A stretch of 64,000 bases of DNA, taken from NCBI GenBank assembly GCA_050747525.1, contig JBOGOC010000002.1, positions 1-64,000 of the forward strand, in the 5' to 3' direction. Each line of letters begins with the position of its first letter. The first letter of the stretch is position 1. The DNA comes from JBOGOC01 sp050747525 (GTDB lineage: Bacteria > Acidobacteriota > Polarisedimenticolia > JACPZX01 > DASXTC01). Below are positions 9,532 through 20,000 of the stretch, piece by piece. A program made the translations under genes and the position numbers. The notes under the pieces are model-generated. The model worked only from the letters and a program-made list of their open reading frames with translations. It ran no database searches and was not told where the DNA came from.

Positions 9532-11232
9532 TCAACCGCCTCCGGCGACGAGCATCAGGTTCTCGCGGCGGGCGCGCAGGACGGGAGCGAGCGCCAGGAG
9601 GCAGAGGAGGGACAGGGGCACGCACAGGGCCAGCCAGACTGCCGAGACCAGCGCGGAGATCCCCGGCATCTCGAGCCAGGTTCCCGCCACCAGCACCAGC
9701 GAGGCGGGGATGGCGGCCGCCATCGTGACCAGCGAGCCCAGGAGCACGGCCATCCCGTGCGCGTTGCCGCCGCCCCCCATGCGGGACAGGTCGGCGCGCC
9801 GCGGGAAAAGGATGGACAGCACCGCCGCCACCGGGATCGCCAGGATCACGATCGACGCGGCGCCCAGGATCGACGACAGCCACGACCACAACGAGCCGCC
9901 TGGAACCGCGAACAGGGACGCCACCAGGCACAGCGCGCAGGAGATGGCGGCGAGCCACGTTCCACCCGCTGCCTTTCCGAGCAGGAGGTCCCGATCGGTC
10001 ACCGGGGCCAGCAGCTGCATCGTCAGTCCGGCCCGGTCCGACGCGAACTGGTTCATCAGGATCGGCTGCAGCGAGAGCATGGTGAGGAGGGCCCCGATCC
10101 CGAACAGCGTGGGCCCGTCGAGGGAGAAGATCCCCAACGTCTGATCGATCCCGGAGACGCTGTGGAAGAGCAGGCCCATCAGGAACAACGCCGGCGCGTT
10201 GAAGAAGACCCCCATGCGCCCACGCAGGCTCCGCAGCGCGGTGGTGACCTGGGCGCGCGCCACACCGGCCGCGCCGGGGCCGAGCCCCGGGAGGGGTGTC
10301 TCACGGCCCGGCTTCCCGAAGCCCCCCCGCCGCGTCCCGGAGGCGGCTGTCGACGTGAGCAGGCGCGCGTGCACCTTCGAGGAGACCCAGAAGAGAAGGG
10401 CCCCTTCACCCAGCAGCAGGCCGATGCCCGCCAGGACCGCTCCCGGCCTGCCGTTCAGTCCGGCCCTCACCGTCCACGCGTACATCTCGCTCGGCAGCGG
10501 GACGGTCCAGGAAGGGGCGGGAATGGCCCACTTGGTCTTGAACTGCGTGCTGCGGCCCGGGGTGTCGGGAAGATCCTCCATCACGAACAGGGCCGGCAGC
10601 ATCCCACCGATGGTGAGCGCCAGCATCAGCAGGAGAGCCGAGGCCTCCGCGCGACGCCGATCACGCATCACCCACTGGATGAGAAAGCTGGCGAGAGCGC
10701 TCAGGCACGCCAGCACGCCCAGAAGGAGGGCTCCCCCCGCCAGGGCGGCCGCGCCGGCCAGCATCCGGCCGGAGACCGCCATGGCCAGGCTCATCAGCAC
10801 CAGCCCGGGGGCGATAAAGCAGAGCCAGGGGTCGAACAGGCCGGCGGCCACGTCGGCCAGGTGCAGCGCCGCGCGCGGGATCGGCAGCAGCAGAAGCCTC
10901 TGGACACCCGGCATCCCCGCCTGCATCGATCGCCCTAGCGGCAGGAAGATAAGCACCGCGGTGACGACCAGCAGCAACAGGCGGACCCCCGTCAGGATCC
11001 CCGACTCCGGACGCGACTCGGTTCCGGCGCCGGCCAGAAGGATCCCCGCCCCGATCCCCAGGCCCGCCAGCACGATCGAGGCCAAGCCGAAGATGATGGC
11101 GCCCGCCACGGGGGCCAGCAGGGCGAAGACACGCGAGAGCCTCTCCACCGCGTCGCGCCGATGGCCTCCGCGCAGTCCGTTGGTCAGCAGCCGCCACCGC
11201 AGCCAGACGAAGGTGCGGAGCAGGCGGATCAC
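9532..11232 (-). CDS. ABC-2 type exporter permease
   Basis: A 566-residue polytopic membrane protein with many hydrophobic segments (AGAIIFGLASIVLAGLGIG, LLLLVVTAVLIFLPLG, AALAGGALLLGVLACLSALA, ASIVILAIPVAAVLSILF, LALCVPLSLLCLLALAPVL). The gene starts at GTG 11232, overlapping the stop of the ATPase gene as GTGA; upstream sequence in this frame is a shadow. Tight coupling to an ABC-2-type ATPase identifies it as the membrane half of an exporter. It is long for an ABC-2 permease and has a soluble loop in the middle (VMEDLPDTPGRSTQFKTKWA). The substrate cannot be read from the sequence. Confidence 0.8.
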   Translation of the reverse strand: MIRLLRTFVWLRWRLLTNGLRGGHRRDAVERLSRVFALLAPVAGAIIFGLASIVLAGLGIGAGILLAGAGTESRPESGILTGVRLLLLVVTAVLIFLPLGRSMQAGMPGVQRLLLLPIPRAALHLADVAAGLFDPWLCFIAPGLVLMSLAMAVSGRMLAGAAALAGGALLLGVLACLSALASFLIQWVMRDRRRAEASALLLMLALTIGGMLPALFVMEDLPDTPGRSTQFKTKWAIPAPSWTVPLPSEMYAWTVRAGLNGRPGAVLAGIGLLLGEGALLFWVSSKVHARLLTSTAASGTRRGGFGKPGRETPLPGLGPGAAGVARAQVTTALRSLRGRMGVFFNAPALFLMGLLFHSVSGIDQTLGIFSLDGPTLFGIGALLTMLSLQPILMNQFASDRAGLTMQLLAPVTDRDLLLGKAAGGTWLAAISCALCLVASLFAVPGGSLWSWLSSILGAASIVILAIPVAAVLSILFPRRADLSRMGGGGNAHGMAVLLGSLVTMAAAIPASLVLVAGTWLEMPGISALVSAVWLALCVPLSLLCLLALAPVLRARRENLMLVAGGG

Positions 11233-11999
11233 CGCCCCAGCCACTCCAGCGAAGGCGCGCTCCCCTGATCCCCACCGATCAGACCCAGGAAGAGCTCCTC
11301 GAGGCTGCGCGAGGCGCCCCCGCCGTCGGCCCGCAGCTTCTCGAGGGGGCCCTGGGCCACCAACCGTCCTTTGTGGATGACGCCCAGATGATCGGACAGC
11401 CGCTCGACCACTTCCAGAATGTGAGACGTCAGGAAAACCGTCCCGCCGCCGCGCACGAAGTGCAGCAGGAGATCCTTGATCTGGCGCGAGGCGACGGCGT
11501 CGATCCCCTCGAACGGCTCGTCCAGGAAGAGAAGGCGCGGAGACGGCAGCAGGGCAGCGGCGAGCGACAGCTTCTTGCGCATGCCGTGGGAATAGTCGGC
11601 AACCATGGAGCCCGCCGCGCCGGTCAGGTCCATCAGATCGAGAAGCTCCGTGGCCCTGGAGGCCCAGGTGGCGCGGTCCAGGCCGTGAACCTTCCCCACG
11701 AAGGCCAGCGTCTCGGCCCCCGAGAGCCGCTCGAACAGGGCCAGGTCCTCGGGCAGGACCCCCACGAGCCGCTTGACGGCCACGGGATCGGCCAGCGGGT
11801 CGAGCCCCAGGATGCGCATGGTCCCGGACGTGGGGGCCAGCAGCCCGGTGAGGCACTTGATAGTGGTGGACTTGCCCGCGCCGTTGGGCCCCAGGAAGCC
11901 GTAGAAGCTGCCCCGCGGCACGGCCAGATCGATGCCCGCCACGGCTGCTACGTCGCCGAAGCTCTTGCGCAGATCACGCGTCTCGATGGCCAGCTCCAT
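11229..11999 (-). CDS. ABC-2 type exporter ATP-binding protein
   Basis: A 256-residue ATPase with Walker A GPNGAGKST (37-45), a Q-loop region (LVGVLPEDLALFERLS), a degenerate signature (YSHGMRKKLSLAAAL), Walker B LLFLDEPFEGID and an H-loop (VFLTSHILEVVE). The layout matches the CcmA/DRA-type ATPases that energise ABC-2 exporters. It is first in a two-gene operon with the overlapping permease gene. The His-Gly-Met-Arg signature is a usual variant in this subfamily and does not imply loss of activity. Confidence 0.92.
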   Translation of the reverse strand: MELAIETRDLRKSFGDVAAVAGIDLAVPRGSFYGFLGPNGAGKSTTIKCLTGLLAPTSGTMRILGLDPLADPVAVKRLVGVLPEDLALFERLSGAETLAFVGKVHGLDRATWASRATELLDLMDLTGAAGSMVADYSHGMRKKLSLAAALLPSPRLLFLDEPFEGIDAVASRQIKDLLLHFVRGGGTVFLTSHILEVVERLSDHLGVIHKGRLVAQGPLEKLRADGGGASRSLEELFLGLIGGDQGSAPSLEWLGR

Positions 12000-12060
12000 G
12001 GCGCGACATTGTATGCCAGGTACGCATCTTGCTGCCTTTCAGGGGAGAGGAGTACGCCTC

Positions 12061-12753
12061 ATGAAGCTGACAACGGATGAAACGACCCCGAAACGCGAGA
12101 TCACCTCCTACGACGTGGCCATCCCTTCGGGTGAGGAGATCCTGCCGGGCGACCTGAGCGTGCCGCAGGACGCGCACGGGCTGGTGGTCTTCGCGCACGG
12201 CAGTGGCAGCTCCCGGCAAAGTCCGCGCAATCAGTACGTCGCCGGGATGATCCAGTCCACCGGGCTGGCCACCCTGCTGTTCGATCTGCTGACCGCCGAC
12301 GAGGAGCGGATGGACCTGCTCACCGCCACCCACCGGTTCGACATCGCGCTGCTGTCCACTCGCCTCGAGGACGCCACCACGTGGATCCTGAACGACCCCG
12401 ACCTGAAGGGTCTGCCGCTCGGCTATTTCGGGTCGAGCACGGGGGCGGCCGCCGCCCTGGTGGCCGCCGCCTCGATCGGCCCCGAGGTCGGTGCCGTGGT
12501 CTCGCGCGGCGGGCGGCCCGATCTTGCGGGCGAGTCGCTGTCCCGCGTGACGGCGCCCACCCTGCTCATCGTCGGCGAGCACGACACCTCGGTGCTGAAG
12601 ATCAACGAGGAGGTGTTGCGCCAGCTGGCGGGCACGAGAGAGCTGGCCATTGTTCCGGGCGCCACCCACCTGTTCGACGAGCGCGGCGCGCTGGGCCTCG
12701 TGGGCCGCCTGGCCTCCCGGTGGTTTGTGCAGCATCTGGGAGAGGCCCGATGA
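12061..12753 (+). CDS. Dienelactone-hydrolase-like alpha/beta hydrolase
   Basis: A 230-residue cytoplasmic hydrolase. The ATG at 12061 follows AGGGGAGAGGAG; upstream in-frame ATGs belong to a shadow. Landmarks are the oxyanion strand GLVVFAHGSGSSRQSPRN, the nucleophile elbow GYFGSSTGAAAAL, the acid region LLIVGEHDTSVL and the base GATHLF. The next gene overlaps by ATGA and encodes a phosphoribosyltransferase. In many bacteria these two modules occur as one fused protein; here they are separate but translationally coupled. The substrate of this hydrolase class is not established. Confidence 0.85.
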   Translation: MKLTTDETTPKREITSYDVAIPSGEEILPGDLSVPQDAHGLVVFAHGSGSSRQSPRNQYVAGMIQSTGLATLLFDLLTADEERMDLLTATHRFDIALLSTRLEDATTWILNDPDLKGLPLGYFGSSTGAAAALVAAASIGPEVGAVVSRGGRPDLAGESLSRVTAPTLLIVGEHDTSVLKINEEVLRQLAGTRELAIVPGATHLFDERGALGLVGRLASRWFVQHLGEAR

Positions 12754-13406
12754 GCGCCCTGTTCGCGGACCGCAGAGATGCCGGCCAGCAGCTCGCCGCA
12801 AGGCTGCTCGCTTACGCCTGGCGTCCGGACGTGGTCGTGGTGGCGCTCCCCCGCGGCGGCGTGGAAGTGGCCTACGAAGTGGCACGAGCGCTGCGCGCTC
12901 CGCTGGACGTCATCGTGGTGCGCAAGCTGGGAGTGCCCGGGCACCCGGAGCTGGCGATGGGGGCCATCGTCTCCGGAGGCGAGCGTGTGGTGAACGAGAG
13001 CGTCGTGCGGATGCTGGGCATCCCGCCCGAGGTGATCGATCAGGCGTCCGCCCGCGAGGAAGCCGTCCTGAGGCACCGCGAAGCGCTCTACCGATCGGGG
13101 CGCCCCGCGCTCAGCCTCGAAGGAAAGACGGTGATCGTGGTGGACGACGGTCTGGCCACCGGGTCCACGATGCGGGCGGCCCTCCAGGCCATCCGGCGCC
13201 GGCACCCGGCCCGCGTGGTGATGGCGGTCCCGGTGGCTGCTCCTTCGACCTTGGAGGAGCTGGCGCCGCTCGCGGACGACGTGGAGTGCCTGGCCACCCC
13301 CGAGCCCTTCGTGGCCGTTGGGCTCTGGTACGGAGACTTCTCCCCGGTCAGCGACGACATCGTGACCGACCTGCTCTCACACACCCCGAGCCCCGTACAG
13401 GTCTAG
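12750..13406 (+). CDS. Phosphoribosyltransferase family protein
   Basis: A 218-residue type I phosphoribosyltransferase with the PRPP-binding loop VIVVDDGLATGSTMRAAL and the N-terminal motif VVVALPRGGVEVAYEVA. The DVIVVRKLGVPGHPELAMGA block is the hallmark of the subfamily paired with dienelactone hydrolase-like proteins. It starts in the ATGA overlap with the hydrolase gene, so the two products are made together. The base substrate is unknown. Its stop overlaps that of the convergent MATE gene by 4 bases. Confidence 0.87.
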   Translation: MSALFADRRDAGQQLAARLLAYAWRPDVVVVALPRGGVEVAYEVARALRAPLDVIVVRKLGVPGHPELAMGAIVSGGERVVNESVVRMLGIPPEVIDQASAREEAVLRHREALYRSGRPALSLEGKTVIVVDDGLATGSTMRAALQAIRRRHPARVVMAVPVAAPSTLEELAPLADDVECLATPEPFVAVGLWYGDFSPVSDDIVTDLLSHTPSPVQV

Positions 13407-14827
13407 ATCGTGCTGGTCTTCCACCGTCCCCGGCGGAAGACCAGCAGACCCACGAGGGCCGTCGTCGATTCCGAGATGGTGATGGCCAGGAAGACCCCCT
13501 GCGGTCCCATCCCCATCGTGCTCGACAGGCCGTAGGCCAGCGGGATCTGCCAGAGCCAGTAACAGAAGATGTTGATGTACGTGGGGGTCATCGTGTCTCC
13601 CGCGCCGTTGAACGCCTGCACCACCACCATCCCCCAGGCATAGAAGACGTAGCCGTAGCTCACGTACCTCAGGCAGTCCACACCCACCCGCAACACATCC
13701 GGATCGGCGGTGAAGACTCCGATGAAGCCCTCGGCGAATACGATGAAGACGACGGCCACCAGCCCCAGGAAGCCCATGTTGTAGAAGCCGGTCAGCCAGA
13801 CCGATCGCTCCGCGCGCTCGGGCTTGCCCGCGCCGAGGTTCTGCCCCACCAGCGTAGCGGCGGCGTTGCTCATCCCCCATGACGGCAGGATGGCCACGAC
13901 GATGATCCGCAGCGCGATCGTGTAGCCGGCCAGCGCGGCGCTGCCGAAGGGCGTGAGGATGCGCACGAGGCCCAGCCAGCTCGCGGTGGCGATGAGCATC
14001 TGGAGGATCCCCCCCATCGAGACCCGCAGCAGCGACAGCATCACCTGCGGCTGCAGCCTGAGGTGGCGCCTGCTCACGGTGACGCGCCCCCGCCCCGAGC
14101 CGAGAGCCCGGAGCTGGTAGGCGACGCCCACCCCGCGTCCGATGGTCGTGCCCACCGCGGCCCCGGTGATACCCATCTCCGGGAAGGGTCCCAGGCCGAA
14201 GATGAGGCAGGGATCCAGCACGATGTTGACGATGTTGGCCAGCCACAAGGAGCGCATGGCCAGCGAGGCGTCGCCCGCTCCCCGGAAGATGGCGTTGATG
14301 AGGAACAGCAGCAGGATGGTTGCGTTGCCCCCCAGCATGGTGGCGGTGTATCCCCACCCGCCCTCCACGACGCCGGCGGGAGCGCCCATGAGCCTCAGAA
14401 GATCCTTCGCGAAGAAGCCGGCCAGGCCCAGCGGCAGCGCCACCAGCAGGCCGAGGATGATGGCCTGCACGGCCGCGATCGACGCCGCTTCGTGGTCCTT
14501 CTCTCCGACGCGCCGCGCCACCATGGCGGTGGTGGCCATGCACAACCCGAGCGCGATGGCGAAGATCAGCAGGATGAGGGATTCCGTCACGCCCACGGTG
14601 GCCACGGCGTCAGCGCCCAGCCGCGCGACGAAGAAGACATCCAGGATGCCGAACAGGGATTCCATCGACATCTCGAGGACCATCGGGATGGACAGCAGGG
14701 CCACCGCCCGGCCGATGCTCCCTTCGGTGAAGTCCCGCGAGGTCCCGGCCACCGCCTCGCGGGCGGACTGCCAGAACGACACGGAGGGCTCGGGGGCTGC
14801 GGGCGGCGCGGCGGTGGGGATGCTCAT
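13403..14827 (-). CDS. MATE family efflux transporter
   Basis: A 474-residue inner-membrane exporter of the MATE (NorM/DinF) class with about twelve hydrophobic segments in two similar halves. Typical motifs include PMVLEMSMESLFGILDVFFV in helix 1, LGADAVATVGVTESLILLIF, and the loop LWLANIVNIVLDPCLIFG; the second half repeats the pattern (GMSNAAATLVGQNLGAGKPE, QAFNGAGDTMTPTYINIFCY). MATE proteins extrude cationic drugs or metabolites in exchange for H+ or Na+. The gene is divergent from the secreted S9 peptidase gene across about 100 bp. The substrate is not evident. Confidence 0.92.
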   Translation of the reverse strand: MSIPTAAPPAAPEPSVSFWQSAREAVAGTSRDFTEGSIGRAVALLSIPMVLEMSMESLFGILDVFFVARLGADAVATVGVTESLILLIFAIALGLCMATTAMVARRVGEKDHEAASIAAVQAIILGLLVALPLGLAGFFAKDLLRLMGAPAGVVEGGWGYTATMLGGNATILLLFLINAIFRGAGDASLAMRSLWLANIVNIVLDPCLIFGLGPFPEMGITGAAVGTTIGRGVGVAYQLRALGSGRGRVTVSRRHLRLQPQVMLSLLRVSMGGILQMLIATASWLGLVRILTPFGSAALAGYTIALRIIVVAILPSWGMSNAAATLVGQNLGAGKPERAERSVWLTGFYNMGFLGLVAVVFIVFAEGFIGVFTADPDVLRVGVDCLRYVSYGYVFYAWGMVVVQAFNGAGDTMTPTYINIFCYWLWQIPLAYGLSSTMGMGPQGVFLAITISESTTALVGLLVFRRGRWKTSTI

Positions 14828-14931
14828 GAAGCCGGGGAGTCTAGCACGCGCTCCCGGCCCTCCCTGGACAGGCGCGCACAGACTCCGGTAGGCTTGCCCG
14901 TCCTTGATCCCATTCCCTGAGGAGGTCCGTC

Positions 14932-17010
14932 ATGTCTCGTTCGCGCGCGTTGTCCGTCCTCCTGGCCACGGGAGCGCTGGCCTTCGCCGCACCGGCCGCC
15001 GTCACCGCGCAGGAGAAGCCGGCCGCCACGCGGCTCACCGTGAACCACTACGTCGACTTCGAGCAGGTCACCGACCCGCAGCTCTCCCCCGACGGCTCGC
15101 AGATCCTCTACACACGCCGCTGGATCAACCAGATGAAGGACGGATGGGATTCGGCCCTCTGGCTGATGAGCTCCGACGGCAGCCGCAACCGGTTCCTGGT
15201 GGAGGGCTCCTCGGCCCGATGGTCGCCCGATGGCACGCGCATCGTGTACATCGCCGAGCAGAGATCCGGAGGCGCGCAGATCTTCGTGCGCTGGATGGAC
15301 GCGGAGGGAGCGGTCAGCCAGGTGACGCGCGTCACCGAGCCCCCGTCGAACCTACGCTGGAGCCCCGACGGGCGCTCCATCGCCTTCACCATGCTCGTCC
15401 CGCGCAAGGACCGGTGGCCGATCGACATGCCCGCGGCCCCCAAGGGGGCGACCTGGACCGAGGCTCCGCGCCTCATCGAGACCACGCACTACCGTCAGGA
15501 CCGCGAAGGCTTCATGAAGGACGGCTTCCTGCACATCTTCATGGTGTCGGCGGAGGGAGGAACGCCGCGCGCGATCACCAGCGGCGACTGGAACGTGGGG
15601 GCCCGGCCCGTCGGCATCGCGGGCGCTCCCGGGATCGAATGGACTCCGGACGGCAAGGAGATCGTCTTCGACGCGCTGCGCGAGGAGCCCTCCGTGGAGC
15701 GCTACCAGGAGTCGCACATCTGGGCCGTGAAGGTGGCCGATGGCGAGATCCGGCAGATCACCCGCGAACGGGGCCCCTGGAACAATCCGGTGGTATCTCC
15801 CGACGGCCGTCTGATCGCCTTCACGGGGTATGCCTGGACGCCGCAGACCTACAAGGCCGAGGAGCTGTACGTGATCGGCCTGGACGGATCCGGTCAGCGC
15901 ATCCTGAGCTCGCTGGATCGCGACCCGGAGAACCTGCGCTGGGCTCCCGACGGGAGCGGGGTCTACTTCACGGCCGACGACCGCGGCTCCAGCAACATCC
16001 ATTTGGCGGCTCTGTCAGGCAGCGTGAAGGCGGTCACCCAGGGGACGCACATGTTGTCGCTCTCGTCCGTCGCCCGTAACGGCTCGGCGGTGGGGGTCCT
16101 CTCCGCGCCGGACAAGCCGGGCGACGTCGTGCGGATGAAGCTCAACGGGACCGTGCGCCCCGAGCAGCTCACCCGCGTCAACGAGGACGTGCTGTCCGGC
16201 AAGCTCCTGGGCGAGGTGGAGGAGATCTGGTACGACTCGTCCGGCGGCACCAAGGTGCAGGGCTGGCTGGTGAAGCCTCCGGCCTTCGATCCTGCGCGCA
16301 AGTACCCGCTCATCCTGCACATCCACGGCGGCCCGCACGCCATGTACAACGTGGCGTTCAACTACTCCTTCCAGAACTTCGCGGCCAACGGCTACCTGGT
16401 GCTGTACACCAATCCCCGGGGAAGCACCGGTTACGGCACCGCCTTCGGCAACGCGATCGACGACGGGTACCCGGGCCCCGACTACGACGACCTGATGGCC
16501 GGCGTGGATCGCGTGGTGGGGCGCGGGTTCGTAGACACCTCACGCATGTACGTGACCGGGGTGAGCGGCGGGGGCGTGCTATCGAGCTGGATCATCGCGC
16601 ACACGAGCCGCTTCGCCGCGGCGGCGGTTCGCGCGCCGGTGACCAACTGGATCAGCTTCGCCGGCACCACCGACATCACCGCCTGGGGTTACTACCGGTT
16701 CCGCGGCCACTTCTGGGAGAACCCGCGCAAGTGGCTCGACCACTCGCCGCTCATGAAGGTGGCCGAGGTGAAGACGCCGACGCTTCTGATGACCGGAGAG
16801 CTGGACCTGCGCACGCCGATGGGGCAGACCGAGGAGTATTACCAGGCGCTCAAGACGCTCAAGGTCCCCACCGCCATGCTGCGCTTCAACGGCGAGTACC
16901 ACGGCACCGGCTCGAAGCCGTCCAACTTCATGCGCACCCAGCTCTATCTCATGAGCTGGTTCGGGCGGTATCCGGAGCGGGCGAAGACGGGGGACACGGC
17001 GGGGCGGTAG
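14932..17010 (+). CDS. Secreted S9 family (prolyl oligopeptidase-type) peptidase
   Basis: A 692-residue protein starting at the ATG after TGAGGAGG, with a signal peptide (MSRSRALSVLLATGALAFAA...VTAQ). The first ~420 residues form a beta-propeller with TolB/DPP-like blades (DPQLSPDGSQILYTRR, ARWSPDGTRIVYIAEQ, LRWSPDGRSIAFTM, VSPDGRLIAFTGY). The C-terminal alpha/beta-hydrolase domain begins near KVQGWLVKPPAFDPARKYPL. The likely triad is Ser545 (GVSGGG), Asp625 (GELDLRTP) and His657 (GEYHGTG). The family signature is usually G-x-S-x-G-G, which GVSGGG satisfies. It probably cleaves short peptides in the periplasm or outside. Confidence 0.9.
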   Translation: MSRSRALSVLLATGALAFAAPAAVTAQEKPAATRLTVNHYVDFEQVTDPQLSPDGSQILYTRRWINQMKDGWDSALWLMSSDGSRNRFLVEGSSARWSPDGTRIVYIAEQRSGGAQIFVRWMDAEGAVSQVTRVTEPPSNLRWSPDGRSIAFTMLVPRKDRWPIDMPAAPKGATWTEAPRLIETTHYRQDREGFMKDGFLHIFMVSAEGGTPRAITSGDWNVGARPVGIAGAPGIEWTPDGKEIVFDALREEPSVERYQESHIWAVKVADGEIRQITRERGPWNNPVVSPDGRLIAFTGYAWTPQTYKAEELYVIGLDGSGQRILSSLDRDPENLRWAPDGSGVYFTADDRGSSNIHLAALSGSVKAVTQGTHMLSLSSVARNGSAVGVLSAPDKPGDVVRMKLNGTVRPEQLTRVNEDVLSGKLLGEVEEIWYDSSGGTKVQGWLVKPPAFDPARKYPLILHIHGGPHAMYNVAFNYSFQNFAANGYLVLYTNPRGSTGYGTAFGNAIDDGYPGPDYDDLMAGVDRVVGRGFVDTSRMYVTGVSGGGVLSSWIIAHTSRFAAAAVRAPVTNWISFAGTTDITAWGYYRFRGHFWENPRKWLDHSPLMKVAEVKTPTLLMTGELDLRTPMGQTEEYYQALKTLKVPTAMLRFNGEYHGTGSKPSNFMRTQLYLMSWFGRYPERAKTGDTAGR

Positions 17011-17021
17011 ACGCCCGGGGA

Positions 17022-20000
17022 TCAGCTCGCGGCAGCCGGCTCCGGCGCTTCGGGGGGGCCGGCTGGCGCGACCTCGTCCTTCGACTTTGGGGTAGACAGC
17101 CTCCAGAGGCGGGACGCCCAGGCCGCCACTCCCTCCACGCCGATCATGATGATCGGCAGGACCAGCAGGGTCAGGATGGTGGAGGCGATGATGCCCCCCA
17201 TGACGGTGCGCGCGAGGGGGAAGTAGTAGAGACCTCCCACGCGCGAGCCGCCGACGGCCAGGGGGATGAGCCCGGCCACGGTGGTGAGCGCCGTCATGAC
17301 GATGGCGCGAAGCCGATCGCGCCCGGCCCGGATGATCGCCTCGTCACGCGGGACGCCCGCCTTGCGCAGCTGGTTCATGTGATCCAGCAGCACGATGCCG
17401 TTGTTCACCACGATGCCGATCAGCATCAGCATGCCGATCCAGGCCATCAGGTTGAACGGCGTCCCGGTGAGGGCCAGGGTCCAGGCCGCCCCGGCGACGG
17501 AGAACGGAATGGAGAAGAGGATGGCGAACGGATCGGCGAGCGACTCGAACAGCGAGGCCATGACGATGTACACCAGGATGAGCGCCAGCAGGATGTTGAT
17601 GACCATCTGGCTGTTCTCCTGGCTCTGCTCCAGGATCCGGTCGTCCCACGTCCAGGAGTAGCCGGGCGGCATCTCGAAGGCGTTCATCAGGCCGGTGATC
17701 TCGTCCTTGGCCTTCGACCAGCTCTTGCCTTCGTACGTGGCGTTCACCGCCACGCGCACCTTGCGGTTCTCGCGGGTGATCTCCTGCGCGCGCCGCACGA
17801 TCTGGAAGGTGGCGATGTCGCCCAGCGGCACGGCCCGGCCGTCCACGGACCCGACCTGGATGTTGCGCAGGTCTTCGAGGTTCTCGCGGTCCTGCATGCG
17901 CAGGGCCAGCCAGGTCTCGACTTCACGGTCCCCCGCGTTGAACCGCTGCAGCCGCATCCCTCCCAGCGTGAACGAGAAGATCTGCGAGATGTCCTCGGCG
18001 GTGAGCCCGTGGCGCTGGGCGCGGGCGCGGTCGATGACCACCTGGATCTCGCGGCGCCCCCGGCTGAGCGAGGTGGAGATGTCCTCCACGCCGTCCACGG
18101 TCGCGAGCCGTCGCTCGGCCTCTTCGGAAAAAGACCGCAGCACCGTGCTGTCCTGCCCGAAGAACTTCACGGCGAAGTAGGTGCTGTCGCCCCCCTGCTC
18201 CGCGTCCTCGCTGAAATAGATGCGCGCTCCCGGCACCTGGGGGAGCCCCTCGCGCACTGCCTTGCGCAGCTCCTTGACCTCGTCGTCCCCCATGTCCTCG
18301 CGGGTCAGCACCATCGTGGTTCCCGCCTCGTTCTCCGTGTAGAAGCTGTAGACGGACTTGATCTGGAACTTCTCCTTGTTCGCCTGGAGGTACGCTTCCA
18401 CCTGGTTGACGATCCGCTCGGCGTCGGACTTGTACACGAAATCGGAGAACTCGTAGCTCAGCCGCAGCCGCCGGTTCACCGTGGCGGTGAAGATGCCGCT
18501 TTCCACCATCCCGGTGAAGAACGGGACGAACCCGGCGACCAGACCCACGATCACGATGAGCGAGGCCCATCCTTTGCGGCGCAGGGTCCACTTCAGGATG
18601 CCGACGTACCGGTCCTCCAGCCAGACGACGCTCTTCACCGGCGGCGTCTCCTTGCGCCGCAGCAGATGGGCCGACATCAGGGGGATGAGCGTGAGCGAGG
18701 AGAAGAGGGAGCAGGCCAGCGCGATGGAGATGGTGATCCCCACCTCCGCCAGGAACACCGTCAGCTCGGTCCCCGAGCCGACGATGAGCGGCAGGAAGAC
18801 GATGACCGAGGTCAGCGTGGAGCAGGTGACCGCCATGGCCACGTCGCGCGCGCCCCGCTGGGCGGCCTTCTTCGGATCGGGCTCGTCCCGGTGCCGCCGA
18901 TCGATGGACTCCAGCACGACGATGGCATTGTCCACGAGCATGCCCACGCCCAGCATGAGCCCCATCATCGAGAGCATGTTCAGGGTCATGCCCATGAAGT
19001 GCATGATGCCGCTGGCCGCCACGACGGAGAACGGGATGGAGAACGACACGATCAGCGTGGAATCGATGCGGCGCAGGAAGAACCATAGGATCGCGATGGC
19101 CAGCAGCGCTCCGATGAGCCCCGCCTCGGTGAGGCCGCTCACCCCCTGGGTGATCTCCTTGGCCTGATCGTTGAACACGAACAGCTTGATTCCCTTGAGG
19201 AGCGGGTCGGCGTTGATGTCGTTCTCGATGGTGGCCATCACGGCGCGCACCACGTCCACGGTGTTGGCCGTCGACTCCTTGAACACGTCCAGCGCCACGG
19301 CGTAGTCCCCGTCGAGGTGCCGTCCGAACTCCAGCGGCGGCTCCTCGTAGGTGATCTCGGAGATGTCGACCAGCCGCAGGCCGCGGTCGTTCAGCGACAG
19401 CTGCTCGAGCGCCTCCACCGAGTCGAAGGCTCCCAGCACACGCGCCGTGTAGCGCAGGCCGTCCTGGCTCACCTGGCCCAGCACCATCTTGGCGGAGGCC
19501 CCCCGCAGGCGCTGGATCAGCTGGCTCAGGTCGACCCGGTGCTCCTTGACCTTGTCGAGCACCAGATCGATCTGGATCTCGCGGGGCGCGACGCCGTTGA
19601 TGTCCACCCGGGCCACGCCGTTGACCCTGCGGATGCGATTGGCGACCCGCGACTCGAGCAGGTCCCAGTTGCGTGACAGGTCCACGCCGGCGGCGGCGAT
19701 GCGTCCCTCGACCACCGGGATGTCGTTCGTGTTGAAGGAGAAGATCTGGATCTCGCCGATGCCGGCGGGCAGGCTGGAGCGCACCTGCTCCATCTTCTCG
19801 CTCACCTGCATGCGGACCAGGTCGATCTCGTACCCCCACGAGAACTCCATCTGGAACTGGGCGCTGTCGGCCGTGGAGGTGGCGCTCATCTTCTTCACGC
19901 CCTCCAGCGTGGCCAGCAGCTCCTCCACCGGCTTGGTGATCTCCTTCTCGATCTGGGTGGGATTGGAGTTGGGGTAGGGGATCTGCACGCCGATGAACGG

